A DNA stretch of 64,000 nucleotides from Lepidodermella squamata (Eukaryota > Gastrotricha), in assembly GCA_047495785.1 (NCBI GenBank), contig JBLDXI010000055.1, forward strand, positions 496,001-560,000, written 5' to 3'. The position numbers and the translations under genes were made by a program. The stretch's first letter is position 1, and each line of letters begins with the position of its first letter. Under the pieces are notes generated by a model. That model was not told the origin of the DNA and did not search any database. It saw nothing but the letters and a program-made list of their open reading frames with translations. Positions 10,005 through 23,800 of the stretch are shown piece after piece.

Positions 10005-12794
10005 ATGCCGAAGCCCTATAAGAAAACCCGCGAAATGGGTGATTACGAAGACGACTACGACGATGCCGAAGAAATAGCCCCAGCTAAACCTAGTCGGCAA
10101 ACTAAACCTGAAAAGTCATCAAAGCTGCCTCTAGCTGCAATGAACACTAGAGCTAAACGGCGCCAGGTTCTCGAGAGGATGTCAAGTGATATCGACGGCG
10201 AGGAAAAAAGCCTCTCATCGACTATTAAACAACGCATGAGTACTGCTTCGTCACGCCGAATGGGCAAAAACCAGGTAAATTTCTCGGAGATTGAAGATTA
10301 AAATTGAAAGAATTCAATGAGCAGCCTCAAACTAAGAAGACATTGGTAAAACAAAAGCAGCGAATCGGGAGCGTTCCACCATTACATGCAGCTGCCGATC
10401 GAGGCGATGCGGCTAAAGTTCGGCGAATGCTTAGCCACGACGTTGGCGATGATGCGAGTACTTCTAACGCATCGACGCAGCACGTTTCCTCGCACGACCC
10501 GGAGGATGACGGCAACACGCCCCTGCATGTTGCTGCTCGAGCCGGCCACATTGAGGTGGCCGGGGTTTTGCTAGAATTTGGCGGTAAAATCGAATCGCGG
10601 AACAAACATGGCGACACTTGCCTACACACAGCGGCTGCTAGTGGGCAGATCCGAATGGTTCGATACTTCCTCGATCGGAATGTTAAAATCGAAATGTTGG
10701 GCGGGCGCAAATTCACAGCCCTTCATTCTGCGGCTGAGAATGGCCAACCAGCGACTTGTAAATTTCTGATCCTCGAGGGTGGCGCCAATGTGGAGGCGCA
10801 GTCCAGCCGAGGCGATACCCCGCTCCACGTCGCGTCATTCATGGGCGAAACTGGGGCGATGAAAATGCTGATGCGTATGAATGCTGATGTTGAAGCTCGC
10901 AATAAAATGCTAGAAACGCCGCTCCACCGAGCTTGCGCTTCGGGGCAGGTTGAAGCTGTGAGGTTACTAGCGCTGAGGAAAGCTGATTTGGAGGCGAGGC
11001 AGAAGTACGGCTGGACCCTACTTCACACAGCGGCTAGCAATGGCCACGTGCCGGTTGCTCAATTGCTACTTGTGGACTTTAGAGCCGATATTAACGCTCA
11101 GGATTATAATGGCAATACTCCATTGCATGTCGCCAGTTTTTTCGGCAAAACAGGGGTAAATGATCAACGATAGTTGAATTAATTTAAACTAATTTGCTTA
11201 AGATTAATTCAATTTTTTAAATAATTTTCAAATAATTAAATAATTTTTAAATTAATTTTTTTAAATTAATTTCAGTTTTTTAATTTTTTGCGGAAGAGAT
11301 TCTCCGTATCCAAAATTTGGGACATCAAAGTCCTTCTTAATTAATATCAATTTATTGTTCTAACAGGTCGTTGAGTTGCTATTAAGCAAATCACATTGCG
11401 AAATCGAGACGAAAGACACGCATGGGCGAACGCCTCTACATCACGCTGCCTGGTGCGGCCAACGATTTAAATCTGGCGGCGAAATGCCAGACTATTCCAC
11501 GCTGCCAATATGGTACGGCTTCGCTAGAACGGGCGAGGCAGTTTGCTCGTCGTGGCAAAGCAAGTCAAGCCCAACTGGTGCGTTCAACTTCGGTGCCGAA
11601 GAATTGCCGCCGAGCAACGCCGCTATAGTGCGACTACTCCTTTCCAATCGCGCGAATGTGTTAGCTAAAGATTTCCACAACCACACCCCGGTTCACTTTG
11701 CGGCTACAACCGGCCAGCTAGACGCGTGCAAGCTAATAATGGCGGCCGGAGCTCGACTCGAAGAACGAGGCGAGAATAACCGAACTATTTTACACATGAT
11801 TGCTTGCGGCTGCGGGCAACTAGACATTGGCTCTTTGATTATTGAAAGAAATGTCCCAGTCGAGGCGCGAGACAAAAACGGCGATACCGCCTTGTCTTTA
11901 GCTTGCAAGTTCGGGAAAATGGACCTTGCTATTCTTTTGGTTTGTGAGAAGATATCAAACGAAATTAAAAAATGTTGAAAATTACTAATTTTTCAGGTGC
12001 AAAGAGGCGCTAACCCAAATGGTGTGAATCGAGCGAGTGGAGGCGACGCACCTCTTCACCGAGCTGCCGAGTTCGGTCACGTCGATGTCGCCAAAATGCT
12101 GCTATCTCTCGCTGTTGACAAGGCTAAAGTTGTAGACGTCGACTCGCTGAATGGCAGCGGGGACACGGCCTTGATTCGAGCTGCAACTTTCGGCCAGACA
12201 GCAGTTGCCTGGCTTCTTATCACAAGTGGCGCCAAGATCGAACACCAGCGGTCTGAGGTGAACAAAAAACGCCGCGCGCTTCACATGGCGTGCGAGGGTG
12301 GTCACGTGGACACGGTTCGCTTGTTGCTAGACAACCGAGCTGATCACTCAGCGGCTGATACTGACGGAAGAACAGCGTTGCATTTAGCGGCTATTGGTGG
12401 TTTTACGTCGTTATGTCGACTCATGATTCAGGACTATAAAGTCTACGCTCAGGCTGTTGATCTCGCCGGTCGGCAGGCTATCCATCTGGCGGCGATGCAT
12501 GGCCACGTGCAAGTCGTTGAGTTTTTCCTCACCGAGGCTCAAATCAGCGTGGAAGTTCGCGACGATTCCGGAAATACGCCGTTACACTACGCTTGTGATC
12601 GGTTTTCGCTGAGCGAAGACGACATCAAGCTGATTAGGTTATTTGGAGAAGATAGCGTTACTCGCTCAACATTAGGCAAGCTGATGCGGGTTCGGAACAA
12701 TAGCGGTGAAATTCCGTACATTCGCTTGAAAAATGTGGCTACGAAGTCGAAAGCTTATGATGATCTGCTAAAATTTGTCATGTCAAGAATGTAA
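10005..12794 (+). CDS. Ankyrin-repeat protein
   Basis: Exons: 10005-10274, 10325-11155, 11367-11939 and 11997-12794, giving about 820 residues. The N terminus (about 110 residues) is acidic then basic and looks disordered. From about residue 105 onward the protein is almost entirely ankyrin repeats, with consensus TPLH(V/R/H)A, GH/GQ, A..LL and GA(D/N)V visible many times (for example NTPLHVAARAGHIEVAGVLL). One linker rich in Ser/Pro at about 11470-11620 interrupts the array. No catalytic, membrane or death domain is seen, so it is most likely a scaffold or adaptor; this is an inference. The first intron is only 50 bp. Exon 2 was set at 10325 because this is the acceptor that keeps frame. AATAAA lies at 12819. 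Confidence 0.85.
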
Positions 12795-13227
12795 GCCATA
12801 AATAGCGTTGTGAACAGGAATAAATTTTACGAAGATATTAACGATAATGTGTGAAGTTTGGTGCCAATTTCGATTTTTCAAAGACATAGGCGTGGTCTTT
12901 GACCTCGATTATTTATTTGTTGAAATTGCATATTTCTCGACTTGGATCAATTTTTTGCGAAACTTTTTTGCGTCGATTTTGGAGTCGGCACGAGCCGACT
13001 AAAAAGGGTGATATTTGGCGTAAATATCCAGAGGACAAGGACCCTATTCATTAGCTGGGCAGTTGTTTGAAAAACACGCGATCGGCGCAGTAGAATTTTA
13101 GTAATTCGTATAGCACGTGCGCCAGAATAAGTTCTGATGTGAATTCAAAACTGCGGTATATCGTTTTTATTTGAGGTTTCAAAATATTGAGTTTGAGCTT
13201 AATCAATTTATTGGAGTTTTAACAAAT
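12795..13227. other. Intergenic, ankyrin gene to astacin-like gene
   Basis: 3' UTR with AATAAA (12819-12824), then AT-rich sequence with the presumed promoter of the astacin-like gene. Nothing else seen. Confidence 0.4.
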
Positions 13228-16200
13228 ATGTTGATCCCTCTGCTTCTCATCACAGTGGGAAGCCTGTCCCATGTTGCCGAATGCGACTTCCAGGTAAAAT
13301 TAAGGATAATTTAACAATGTTATACGCTATTTTACCCTAGTCTGCTATGAACAGTCTGAAAGCAATGGTGAGTTGAAGCTCCTTAAATAAAATAGAAAAA
13401 TATCGTTTCGAATTATCAGCTGGCAGAAAAGCAAGCCAAGGTGTTAGGATCAGCCGTTAATCCCGTATTGAAAGCTGAGGTCGGCTCTCTTTCTGTTTGG
13501 CCCTCGTCAACTGTGCCAAATAACATGGTTCCAATCAATTACGCATTTGCTGACGGATCTTTTAGTAAGTTCAGGCTGATTATTTTTAGCCGCAGTTTTT
13601 GAACTCTAAATATATTTCCAGCCAATGATCAAAAGATAATAATAAGAGCCGGAATGGACGTATGGTCGAAGGAAACCTGCGTGACGTTCGCTGAGAATCC
13701 GTCGGCTGATAACATCGCCAACATCAACAGCATCACATTCAAAGCTGACAACAAGTTTATTATTGCTTCAATCTGATATTATCCTGATCCTAAATTAAAT
13801 TGACGCTTTTTAGGTGTACCAGTGATTACGGCATGAAAAGCACCGTTGAAACACAATTTATATCTATCGCGCCGTCCTGCTTGACGGTGAGTTCAAAACG
13901 GCAGCAGCGCGTCTGATTTTTTTTTTATCAACAACACGCAGGTGTGGGGCGTTGCTCGTTTGATTGGCCGTGTTCTCGGCTTAGTGAGTTTGCCAAAAAA
14001 ATAAATAAAAAACATTTCCGTACATTTTATTTGCCAGGTCGAGGAACATTTGCGGCCGGACCGTGATTTATATATTCGCATTAATTGGGCGAACATTCCA
14101 ACGTGAGTCGGCGTTAACAAATCATAAAAGATCATATTCTGAACAAATGTTTTATTGGAAATTCACAGAGATCGGCTTGCCGAGTTTGAAATCGTTACTG
14201 ATCATCCAAACATTGGAAATTCGTACGATTATTCTTCCGTAATGCATCCTGATGCGTACTATATGAGCAAAAGCCCACTTCTGAAAACAATCGAGCCTGT
14301 GAATGTTTTCTACCAAAAGTCAATTGGCCAACATTTGGAGCTCTCTAAGTATAATCTCTTGGCAATCAATAATAATTATTGTAAGTTCCTAAATTTGATA
14401 ACTGTTCAAACTAAAATGGTATCTTCAGCGTGTACCATTAAAATTGCGCAACAATATTGGAATTTTGAATTATTTTCAGGAATAATAAAACGAATTTTTC
14501 AAGTTAAGCCCACTGAGGGAATCTTCCAAACTCTATCCACTATTACCGCAGAAATTAAAAAGTTGCCAGAGAGAACCTGAAAACCCCGATGGTTACTGGT
14601 TCGGTAATTTTCGGTTTTTACCTGGTTGAATCAGATTTCTTCGTATTTTTTTTTAATCCAAAAGAGACATACTTGATTGACATTCTTACGGCATTTTAGA
14701 TTTTTTCAAGATTTTTCTTGCCATGATATATTATGACTTCCCCTCTCATTTCTCATTTTAGAGTTTCACTTTGTCTCAAAATGTGTCTCACTCCAATTTG
14801 TAACATTTTACAGGTTATTGCGATTCGTCTCCTGCGAATGGATGCTTTAATTACGGAATAGTTAACACGAAAGCCTGCGAGTCATGCAGATGTTTCGCAC
14901 CCGGGCTGCCGGGTGCCTGCTCGGTTGATCAGTTGCCATATTCGAATGGATTGGAGCTTCGGAGTTGCTCGGCTGTGCATAACGTCGATGGCTGTAAAAC
15001 ACTGCACATTTATTCGCCTAACTATCCCAATAGCTACCCAGCTGGACAAGATTGTACCTATTTCATCAGCAACAACGTAAGAATTTAGCTAATAATTTTT
15101 CGTATTCGTCCATATCTTCTCTCAGGACAATAGCGATGGAATGATAGTTGCCTTTGAAGATCGCCCGGATTTGCCATGCGATGAATCAGGTGAGCGCTGT
15201 CTTACGAGTTATTTCTTCGTAAAACCGAGGCTTTTCCTCATTGCAGGGCAATGTTTGGACTACGTAGCCATATCAGATGAGGGTTACTTTGCTGATGGCG
15301 CGAGGTAAAGGAAGAACGCTTACATCTAATTAAAACCGGCATTATTTTCCTAGATTTTGTCGCTGTGGACCTTCTTCTGGCCGAGTTTTCATCACAACGT
15401 CAAGTAGTATCTATATCAAGCTGTTTACTCGCTCGGCCGTAGCTGGGAAGGGTTTTCACATCGCGGTTTACACAATGTGCCAGGGCAGATTGCCGAGTAC
15501 TGTGTCAAAAGAATGTCGCATCAGCAACAGTGGCTACGACTACCAGGGTTCTGTGATAGTTAGCAAGGCTGACAACTCGTGCCTAAATTGGAAATCGCTC
15601 AACCTTTATGATTCTCTTGATTTCCCAAATGCCGATATCTCAGCTTCGAAAAGGCAGTGCCGTAACCCTAAGCCATCTAAACAACAACCTCTGCCGTTTT
15701 GCCACACGACCTCGGGTCCAGAAACTTGCTTAACCTATCAATGCGGTATGAACTATATTATTCATCATATTGACCATGAATATTTGTTATTTTCCAGCGC
15801 CGTATGTTCGATGTGCCTTAAAAACCGCCCCGTATGGCTTCAAAGGCTGCCGACCGCAGGCTCAGGGTTGCAAAAGCAATGAATTCAATGTGAGACGCCA
15901 CTTCCTAAACAGTTTCCTATCTTTTTCTATACTGTCGCTAGATGGATGCCGATTTTTTCATAGACCACTACGGTTGCTTCGTCGGGGTATGTTGACTTGA
16001 CACCTGAAACTAGAATCTACCTTGAATCTAATTTATAGGCTGCAATCGCCTGCCTTGACGTAGCTACGCAAACCTATCGATGCCGATCTTCGGAGTTTGG
16101 TTGTCCAAGAGGTGAAATTGAGGTGAGAATCAACAACTCTATCATCGTCAATCGTTTTTCATCGTTGTATCCAGATCGCCTTTTTCTCATCGCAACCGAC

Positions 16201-17371
16201 CAACTACTTCGAGAATAATCATGATACGTGCCTTTACATGGCCAAAAATGGAGTAATTTCTTTTAATACCCTTACAACTACGTTTCGGAATAACATAACA
16301 AATTGAATCTAGGTGAAATTCGTTAGGTGCATGCTAAATGGAAAATTTTCGTCGTGCCAACGTGGAACGTCATGTCCTTCTAACCAAGTTAGCGACGGCA
16401 TGACGTATACCAATTTTGCTCATTGCGTTCGAGGCATCACATTCGGTAAACCATTAATTGCGACCTATAATTCGATTATCTAATTTCGATTTAAAATCTA
16501 GTTAAATACTTTTTACCTGACCCAACTCCGGTCACGCGCGATGTCGCTGAAACCACTTGCGAAGTTAATTCTGGCATTCTGGCCAAGGTTGTTACTAGTC
16601 GAGATCGCGCGGAAGCTACCTTGCTTATTGCCGATGAAAGTTGGGCCGGAATAAAGAGTACCACCAAAGTTTTTACCTGGTCGAGTGGGCAAGAAGTAAA
16701 ACCTGAGATGTGGATCGGCAACTCTCCTCCTCAGGAAGATTCAGGAGCTTGTAAGCTATTTCCGTCAATTTTTTATTCTCATAAAAAAAATGTTGCCCCA
16801 TAGGCGTGGCCTACTTCCTCGATCAGGGATTGGCCGCTGCGGACTGTTACAACGACAAATTTTTTCCGTTCTGCCAGAATCGTAATAACTTGGTAATTTT
16901 TCCAATTTTCCCCCGAGCTTTTTATGGTCACTTTTGGCTCGCATAGAATGATATAAAATTCAACCCAACAGCAAGGGTAGACCGTGCGGGTGCTGACCAG
17001 TGGTGCAGATTCATCTTCAGCGGCAGAGCCGCTCCCGATCTAAATAACGATGATACTGTCTTGGCAAGCCTCAAGACTGTCATTTCGAATCAACAAGCTC
17101 CCTATAACGAGGGAAAAGTATGGGTTGCTGCAAGTCGACGGATAATTGACTACAAATGGTCGGACGATACGGCTGTAGGCTCGAGCAGCCCACCATGGAG
17201 CCCCGGATACCCCCAGGGCACGCAATTTTGTGAGAAATTCAATGCGAACCGAACTTCAATCTTCATACTAATTATTGTTTTTTTGCAGGCGCATCCATCT
17301 CGTCTAAAGGCCTTTTTCAAGACGCCGATTGTGACACCGCCCTCCCTCCACTATGCGAGCTTGTCAGCTAG
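13228..17371 (+). CDS. Secreted pseudo-astacin with CUB, kringle and C-type lectin-like domains
   Basis: Twenty-one small exons join in frame from 13228 to 17371 (for example 13228-13293, 13341-13367, 13420-13564, 13622-13754, 13814-13886, 13942-13983, 14038-14102, 14169-14380, 14814-15076, 15126-15189, 15247-15304, 15354-15745). After a signal peptide (MLIPLLLITV) comes an astacin domain: the RPDRD motif, NWANI, and the Met-turn SSVMH are intact, but the zinc motif HExxHxxGxxHE reads RLIGRVLGLVEE, so all three His ligands and the Glu base are lost. An EGF-like Cys block, a CUB domain (YSPNYPNSYPAGQDC, about 15010-15470), a kringle (CRNPKPSKQQPLPFC, about 15480-15745), Cys-rich linkers and two C-type lectin-like domains (16500-16890, 16950-17371) follow. 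Likely an extracellular binding protein rather than a protease. Neighbouring genes give no further hint. Confidence 0.8.
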
Positions 17372-17817
17372 GCTGGAATAGTTGACTTGCAACTATCAAA
17401 CCTTAACTATTTCCTTTTTTGTGATTAAACACTTTCCTCGTGTGTGTATTTCGTTGTATATCAAAACGCTTTATTCAATTTTCAGTCATCCAAGTGGGCT
17501 AGAATTGATGCATCCATATGCATACAGAACATGAGCATAAATGAGTTTTGGATATAACATTGGTAAATTACATTGAGCGATCAAATCAGCTCAGTATAAA
17601 TTAAAACTTCGAGCGCTGTAATTTTCAATTTTTTGTTTGTTAAAAAAGTCACAACACGGAGAATTCCAGCGGCGATACTGATATATAATAATTATTGAGG
17701 GGATTCATGTATATATAGGAAGAGAAGGGACTAGTACAAAAAGGAGAATTCTCTGCGTCGATTTATCAGACGATCTCATTATGGCGACAATTTGACGGAT
17801 ATTATAACAGGGGCGGG
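17372..17817. other. Convergent intergenic region
   Basis: Lies between the 3' ends of the astacin-like gene (+) and the giant CCP gene (-). A - strand AATAAA is at 17470-17475. No other feature seen. Confidence 0.4.
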
Positions 17818-20800
17818 TCACCTCGCATTCGGGTACCAGGATCGAGACCGCCTCCGCCGGATCGAATAAAACATTGTCAAGACAATGCCGATAGCAGCAA
17901 CGAGACAGAGACCAGCAAAAGCCAGAGTTAGGCCTGATGTGAAAAAATCATAAGATTACATGGTAAAAACTCGATGAAAAACTTACCTAGTTTCTGATGG
18001 GAGAATTCATTTTCTGGCATTATCGGGTACGGGTCGAAGGTGAGAGCAGCCGGAACTGAAGCTTGGCCAGCCATTGAGCACCCTCCACCGCCAGCGCCGT
18101 CGCCAGACCATGCCTCATCTCCCCACGCATCCGACGACGTCAAGTTGTAATCAATCGGCCTGCATTCCGTTGCCGAGTGGGGGAAAGCTCTTCGTTCGAT
18201 CGAAGTCGCCGCTCTGAACCCAGACCGGCAGCGGCACACGCCTTCCGTACAGCTCTGGTCGTACCAGCGGTGGTAGCACTGCCGCGTGGCGTCGCACCGT
18301 TCGCCGCGTAGGGCGAAGGCGAGCCCGGCTGTTGGCGAAACGGGCCGGCAACGGCGGCCGTCCGACGCCGGTTCCCAGCCGGACAAACACTCGCAGACGC
18401 CGCGCTCGGAGCAGCGGCTGTTAAACGCCTCACAGGCTACCGTGCTATCGCAGCGTTGGTTAAGCTGGACGGCAGGCAGGCACAGGGTGTTGTTCGCATT
18501 CAACGCGAAACCGTCGCGGCAAACACAGGCTGGCGCGAAGCAGTTGCGCCGTAGACAGTCGGAATTGCCCGGGCAACGGGTGTCGCCGTCACATAGGCCG
18601 TAAGGTAGGACCTGGGCGTTGTCTACTAGCGCTTCAAGGCGGGGTGGCGGCAGGCGGCGGCGAACTGCCGACGCAAACCGATGTCGATCTCCAGCTCGGA
18701 GGCTGGCGTGGAAAACTGGCGCGAGGATAGCCTCATGCGGCGCTGGGTTTTCGTCGTTTTCATCAGCCGCCGCGACCAGGACAACAGGCGGTTGACCCGA
18801 TGCCATCGTGCTGATCGGAGACGCTGGCCCATCGTAATGCCAGCCGACGAAATCGCCAACAATCGCGAAGAGCTGGCTTTCGGGTGGCACGCGATACGTC
18901 AGCACAGACGAAGCATTCAACGCATCGTTATTCGGCGAAATCGAGATGGTATTCGTGCCGACTAAGACAAATTCCTGATGAGAATCGCCGCCTCTATCCC
19001 GCTCTAGCCCAGTTTGGTGGGACATTGACCCAGACGCAGGTTCGACAATGCGCCAGATGTCGATGTGTACGGTGAACGAGTCAGACGAGGCGTATTCGTC
19101 GTTCAATTTCGGCGACAAAAATCGCCACTCTTTCACAAGACCCGTGCAGCGAATCGGCAGGGTGGTGAAAATTACCATTTGACTGACCTCCTGCTGCAAA
19201 TCGGCCGTGACAACGGCGGATGAGACCGAAGCGTAAGACTTGGATGCTTCGTTGTTGTTGCGATTTTCGGATTTTTCGCCGCTGTTTTTCGGCCTGTGGC
19301 TGTTCCAGAGGCAGTGGCCAATCGGTCGGCAAGTTGGCAAAGTCGACCACTGGCCGTCGCTATTACAGGTGATAGAGGCCGAGCCCAGCATGTGATAACC
19401 TTCATCACAGGCGAAACGATGAACAGCAGATTGGCGCGTCCCGTGGCCTGTTATTAAGGTGGCATGAGGTACTGACGGAACAGCGCCGCAATCGATGAAT
19501 GAAGCTGTGACGATAGCTTGAAGAGCCGGGATTCTCCAACGTTTCCTTTCGGGCTCATCGAACGCGATTAACCCGTTACTAACCATGATATCGCCATGAC
19601 CAGCCGCCTTAACGCGGCCGGAGAATAGTTGATCACGTGACCAAGGCCGTGGCTCGAGGTCATCTGCGAATGGGATAACCAATTGAGACGCGGCGATGTT
19701 GGCGCTTGGGTAGTGGATGCCGACTACGTCACCACGCCGCACTGCTACAGTCACCGGCTGTTCGATATTGTGAGTTTCAACCCCGTGAGCGCCGTTAGTT
19801 CGGATCGTATTCGCGCCAACCAGGCGATAAGTCGCCGAATCGTTGACCTGCCGCCATATGCCGAGGTAGACAGTTTGACCAGCCGCGAGACTGTAAAACC
19901 GCCATGACGTTACAATGCCGTCGCATTTGAACTGCATGGACGTGAAAATCATGAGATAGGACCCGGATGACGTGAAATCAGGCCGTGCTGGGGGTTCGTA
20001 GCCAGCGACGCATAACGGCTTTGGCACGCACATTGGCGCCGGGGTCCAGCCGCGTTCGAGGCAAGTCGAAATCCCTGTTCCACGCATTTCGAAATGCTCG
20101 AAGCAATGATAAATCGCCTTCTGGCCGACAGTTGTCAAAGCACTCAACGGCTGGGTCGGGATTGCTGCCAGTGACGTAGCGGATCTATCGAACTGGAATG
20201 AGCCCCAGGATATCGCCTTTGGCACTCCGCAGCCAGGTAATGCTATAAATTAAATCAAATTAAATTTAGTAATTTTACGGAATTTTAGACTCACTTAGGG
20301 CCAATGCGACAATGGCTGGTGTCCTAGCACTCTGTTGCTTTTGGCTGTGTTGCATTGATACATAGTGATAGCCGACGATTTCCGACCTCAAGTCGCGTTC
20401 TGCCAAGCGGCGGCTCGCAAAATCGTGCATTTCTACCGCGCTTAAATTAGCCGCCTCAATCGACTGACTCGTCCAATGAGCAATCGCGCCGATCGATGGG
20501 CCAGACTCGCCGTCTTGCCGCTCAATTTCGCCGTAATGCAGTCCGATAAAACAGTCGTGGTCGACCATTATTCGAGACGTTGTCGGCACTCGAAGTGATA
20601 TGAGCCCCGGTGAGGTTAGGGTGAAGTTGTTGGAACCAACTAGTTCAAACCATTCGCCGTTAACTTTACGCCAGACATCTAGGAAAACTAGAGTAGGCTC
20701 AGTTGCGATCGAATACACCTTCCATTCCACGATTTCAGCCGAGCAGCCGAACCGCATTGACGGGTACATTGTCAACCAACGACCCGGCGGGTTGACAGTT

Positions 20801-23800
20801 TCGGGTAGCGGCGACAACGCCCAGTCATGGCCAACCCGGCAGTTGGGTGTTTCAGGGACGCAGAGCGGAGCAGCCGGGGTCCAGGAGCCATCGGCCTGGC
20901 ACGAAATCTGAGCAGTCCCAGCCAACTGATAACCAGAGTCGCAGGTGAATGTGACCACGTGACCAGGCGGGGCGTACAACGACGACCTGACTTGCCCATT
21001 CATTTCCAAGTCGTTCATCGTCGCGTCGAAATTATGGGTGCCATGAGCTACGGCAGCTGGGGCAGCGCAACCCCGGGCGGGTCGGATTAGCAGTTGAACA
21101 GCGGGACGAGTCGATCGCGAATGCTGCTTCTCAACCTCGGACGGCGATGCGCTAAGGGCGACGTAGTTCACGCTGGACATAGCCATCGAAATATCAGCGT
21201 CGTTCAACGGCAAGCGGTAGCACGACGGGTAGGGCGAATTCCGGTGCCGGGTTGGGTCCGAATCGCTGATTGGCGGGATGACTGGGACATCAGACTCTTG
21301 CTCGTAATGAACCCCGATAACATCGCCGATTTGAACTCGAATCGCTGTAGTTTCGTCCAGGGTGATCACGTGACGGCCAATAGCATTAGCCGCCCACCTG
21401 GTGGTTCCGACCAGCTGGAACCGATTGTCACTCAACGGCCGCCAGACCCCGAAAACTACAATACTACCGTCATCACGCTGGGACAAAAAGATCCAACGAT
21501 CAGCCTCGCCAGTGCAAACGGCTCGCATTGATGGGCAAATCGATAAATCAGCCGAGTCAGTTATCGCGTCGGCTAGAACTGGTTCGTTGTGGTTGCTGTG
21601 GAAAACCGGGGCGGGCATGTATAACGCGCTTGGAATTTCATTCGGCACGACTGAGCCTAACCGACACAACGGATTGCCAACGTCGATACAACGGGGCAGT
21701 TCAGACCACGATTGGTCAGCGGCTTCGCAGGTGACCTTGGCCTTACCGACCAGTTCATACCCGTATTGGCATGAGAATTCGTAAGCGACCTGGGGTACGC
21801 TATTAGTGCCGTTGTGGTTATTCAGGACTAATCGGTTCGAAACGGCTGTGAGGACAGAAGGAGGATCGCCGCAGTCGACAAGTTCGCAAGTTGGCGGGGC
21901 AGACCACTCGCCGTTTGATAGGCAAACAATGGCTGAGTCACCCTCTAATAAATAGCCGGGTAGACATGATACGTGCCGATGAGCACCAATCTGCAAAAAA
22001 TCAATTTTTCAAAAAAATCCGATTTTTCCCTCGATTTTTCTTACCTGAGTTCCATTATCAGTATCGCTGAGCAAAATGCTGTTAGGCACGTAAGGAATCG
22101 CATCCAATCGGCACGATATCATTTTGGTTTCGCAGACCGGTAGTCTGCCAAATGAGCCGTCAGCATGGCAAGTGACTGTGTCATAGCCACCGACTGGCGA
22201 GTAACCAGGTGCGCACTCAATCATAGCAGTTTGACCGGCTAAGGCGACCAGCGGGTCGGCTAAAACTGTCGGCTCTGCGATGAGTTGAAGCCTGCCGTTT
22301 TCGATATTCGGGAAATTTCCGCACGATGTTAGGCATTTCGGCAGCGGTTTCACCCAACGGCCGTCGGTTCCGCATGAAATCACGTTGTTGCTACCCGGTT
22401 GACCGGTCATTGTAAGGATGAAGCCGTTTTCGCACTGGACCGTGACCCGATCGCCGGCTGTGAAAACCGGGCTCTCCATGCTAAGGGCAGAATCGAGGGA
22501 AACCTCCGCCGAGGCAGGTGTCAACAATCGCGCATTTTCGATTATTGGCAAAGGTTCACATTGCACTACAAAAAATTAAAAAATACACCAAAATTAAATT
22601 AAAAACTCAACATTTGAAAAATTTAAAATTCATTTAATTTTTAATTAAAAATGGAAAATTACAGCCATACTTACCAACGCAACGAGGCATAACTGAAGGT
22701 GTCCACGTTCCTTTATCAGAGCACGTGATGATATTTCGCCCGACCATCAAAAACCCGTTATGACACGAGTACGAAAATGTATCACCGGCAGTTGCCACCT
22801 TAATTGTATTGCGTTCAACGCCGCCCTCGTAAATGTAGTCGATCGAAGCGTGGGAAACTCGAGGCGGTTCGCCGCAGGACCGAACGCAGTTAGGCAACGG
22901 CTGGGACCATGTGAAATTCTTCTGGCACATAATTGCTGGTGGGCCGGTGTTAATGAAGCCATCAGGGCAGTCATACTGCACTGTATCGCCGATTTGAGGA
23001 CCGGCCGAGCCGCCGTACGAAAATTTCGCCTCTGCGCCCTCGATTTGAGGCGGCGGTGGGCAGTTCCTAACGCAAGATGTTGGCGGTTCAGGGTTCCATT
23101 GACCATTTTCGGCGCAGGTTATCGTGACCTTGCCCGATGCAACATTCTCCGTAGTCGAGTTGAACCGATAGCCCTGATCGCAGGAATAGACTATTCGCTG
23201 ACCAACAGGCGCCTCTTCGCTTTCAGAAGCTGACTGAGAGGTATCGCCTCCAGCTACGATTAATCGGCCATGTTCAAGCGGTGGCGGAGCTTCGCAGGTA
23301 AGCGGACCCTTTAGCAATAGGCCTACAGCAGGTGGGGCGGCTAATCTCGCTTTCGCCTTCCTCGGAGCCGTGATGAAACCAGGATTTCGCATGGCTTGTC
23401 GGATGTCAGTATCGAATTTTTGATAGGCGAAGCAATCAAAGTTGTCAATAGGCCCGCCTTCATCCATATGTACCTTATGGCCAATAGGCGAGATCAGGGA
23501 TACAACCGGGTTGTTGCTTGCCTCTTCGTAATAGACACCGATAAAATCACCCCGCATAGCCTTGAATTGATCACTGGGTGGGACACCCTTGATAACGCGG
23601 CCTTTATGGGTGACGCGGAATTTATTGGCACCGACTACAACAAACCGACCGTCCTCGATTTTGCGCCAAACCGACAAAATCACCGAAGCGTTATCGTCTC
23701 TGTCTGACAAAAATATCCATTTGTCAACAATTCCAGTGCAATTAACGACCAATTGCGGGCATAGCAGAGCTTCGGAAGATCGAGCTGATTGAACTACGAG

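Noticed and set aside
21094-21784. Long + strand open frames (up to about 145 residues) opposite the giant CCP gene
   Set aside because: They lie antisense to clearly conserved CCP and module exons and have no domain of their own; similar antisense frames occur at 18286-18965, 22760-23233, 28585-29034 and 31491-31937.
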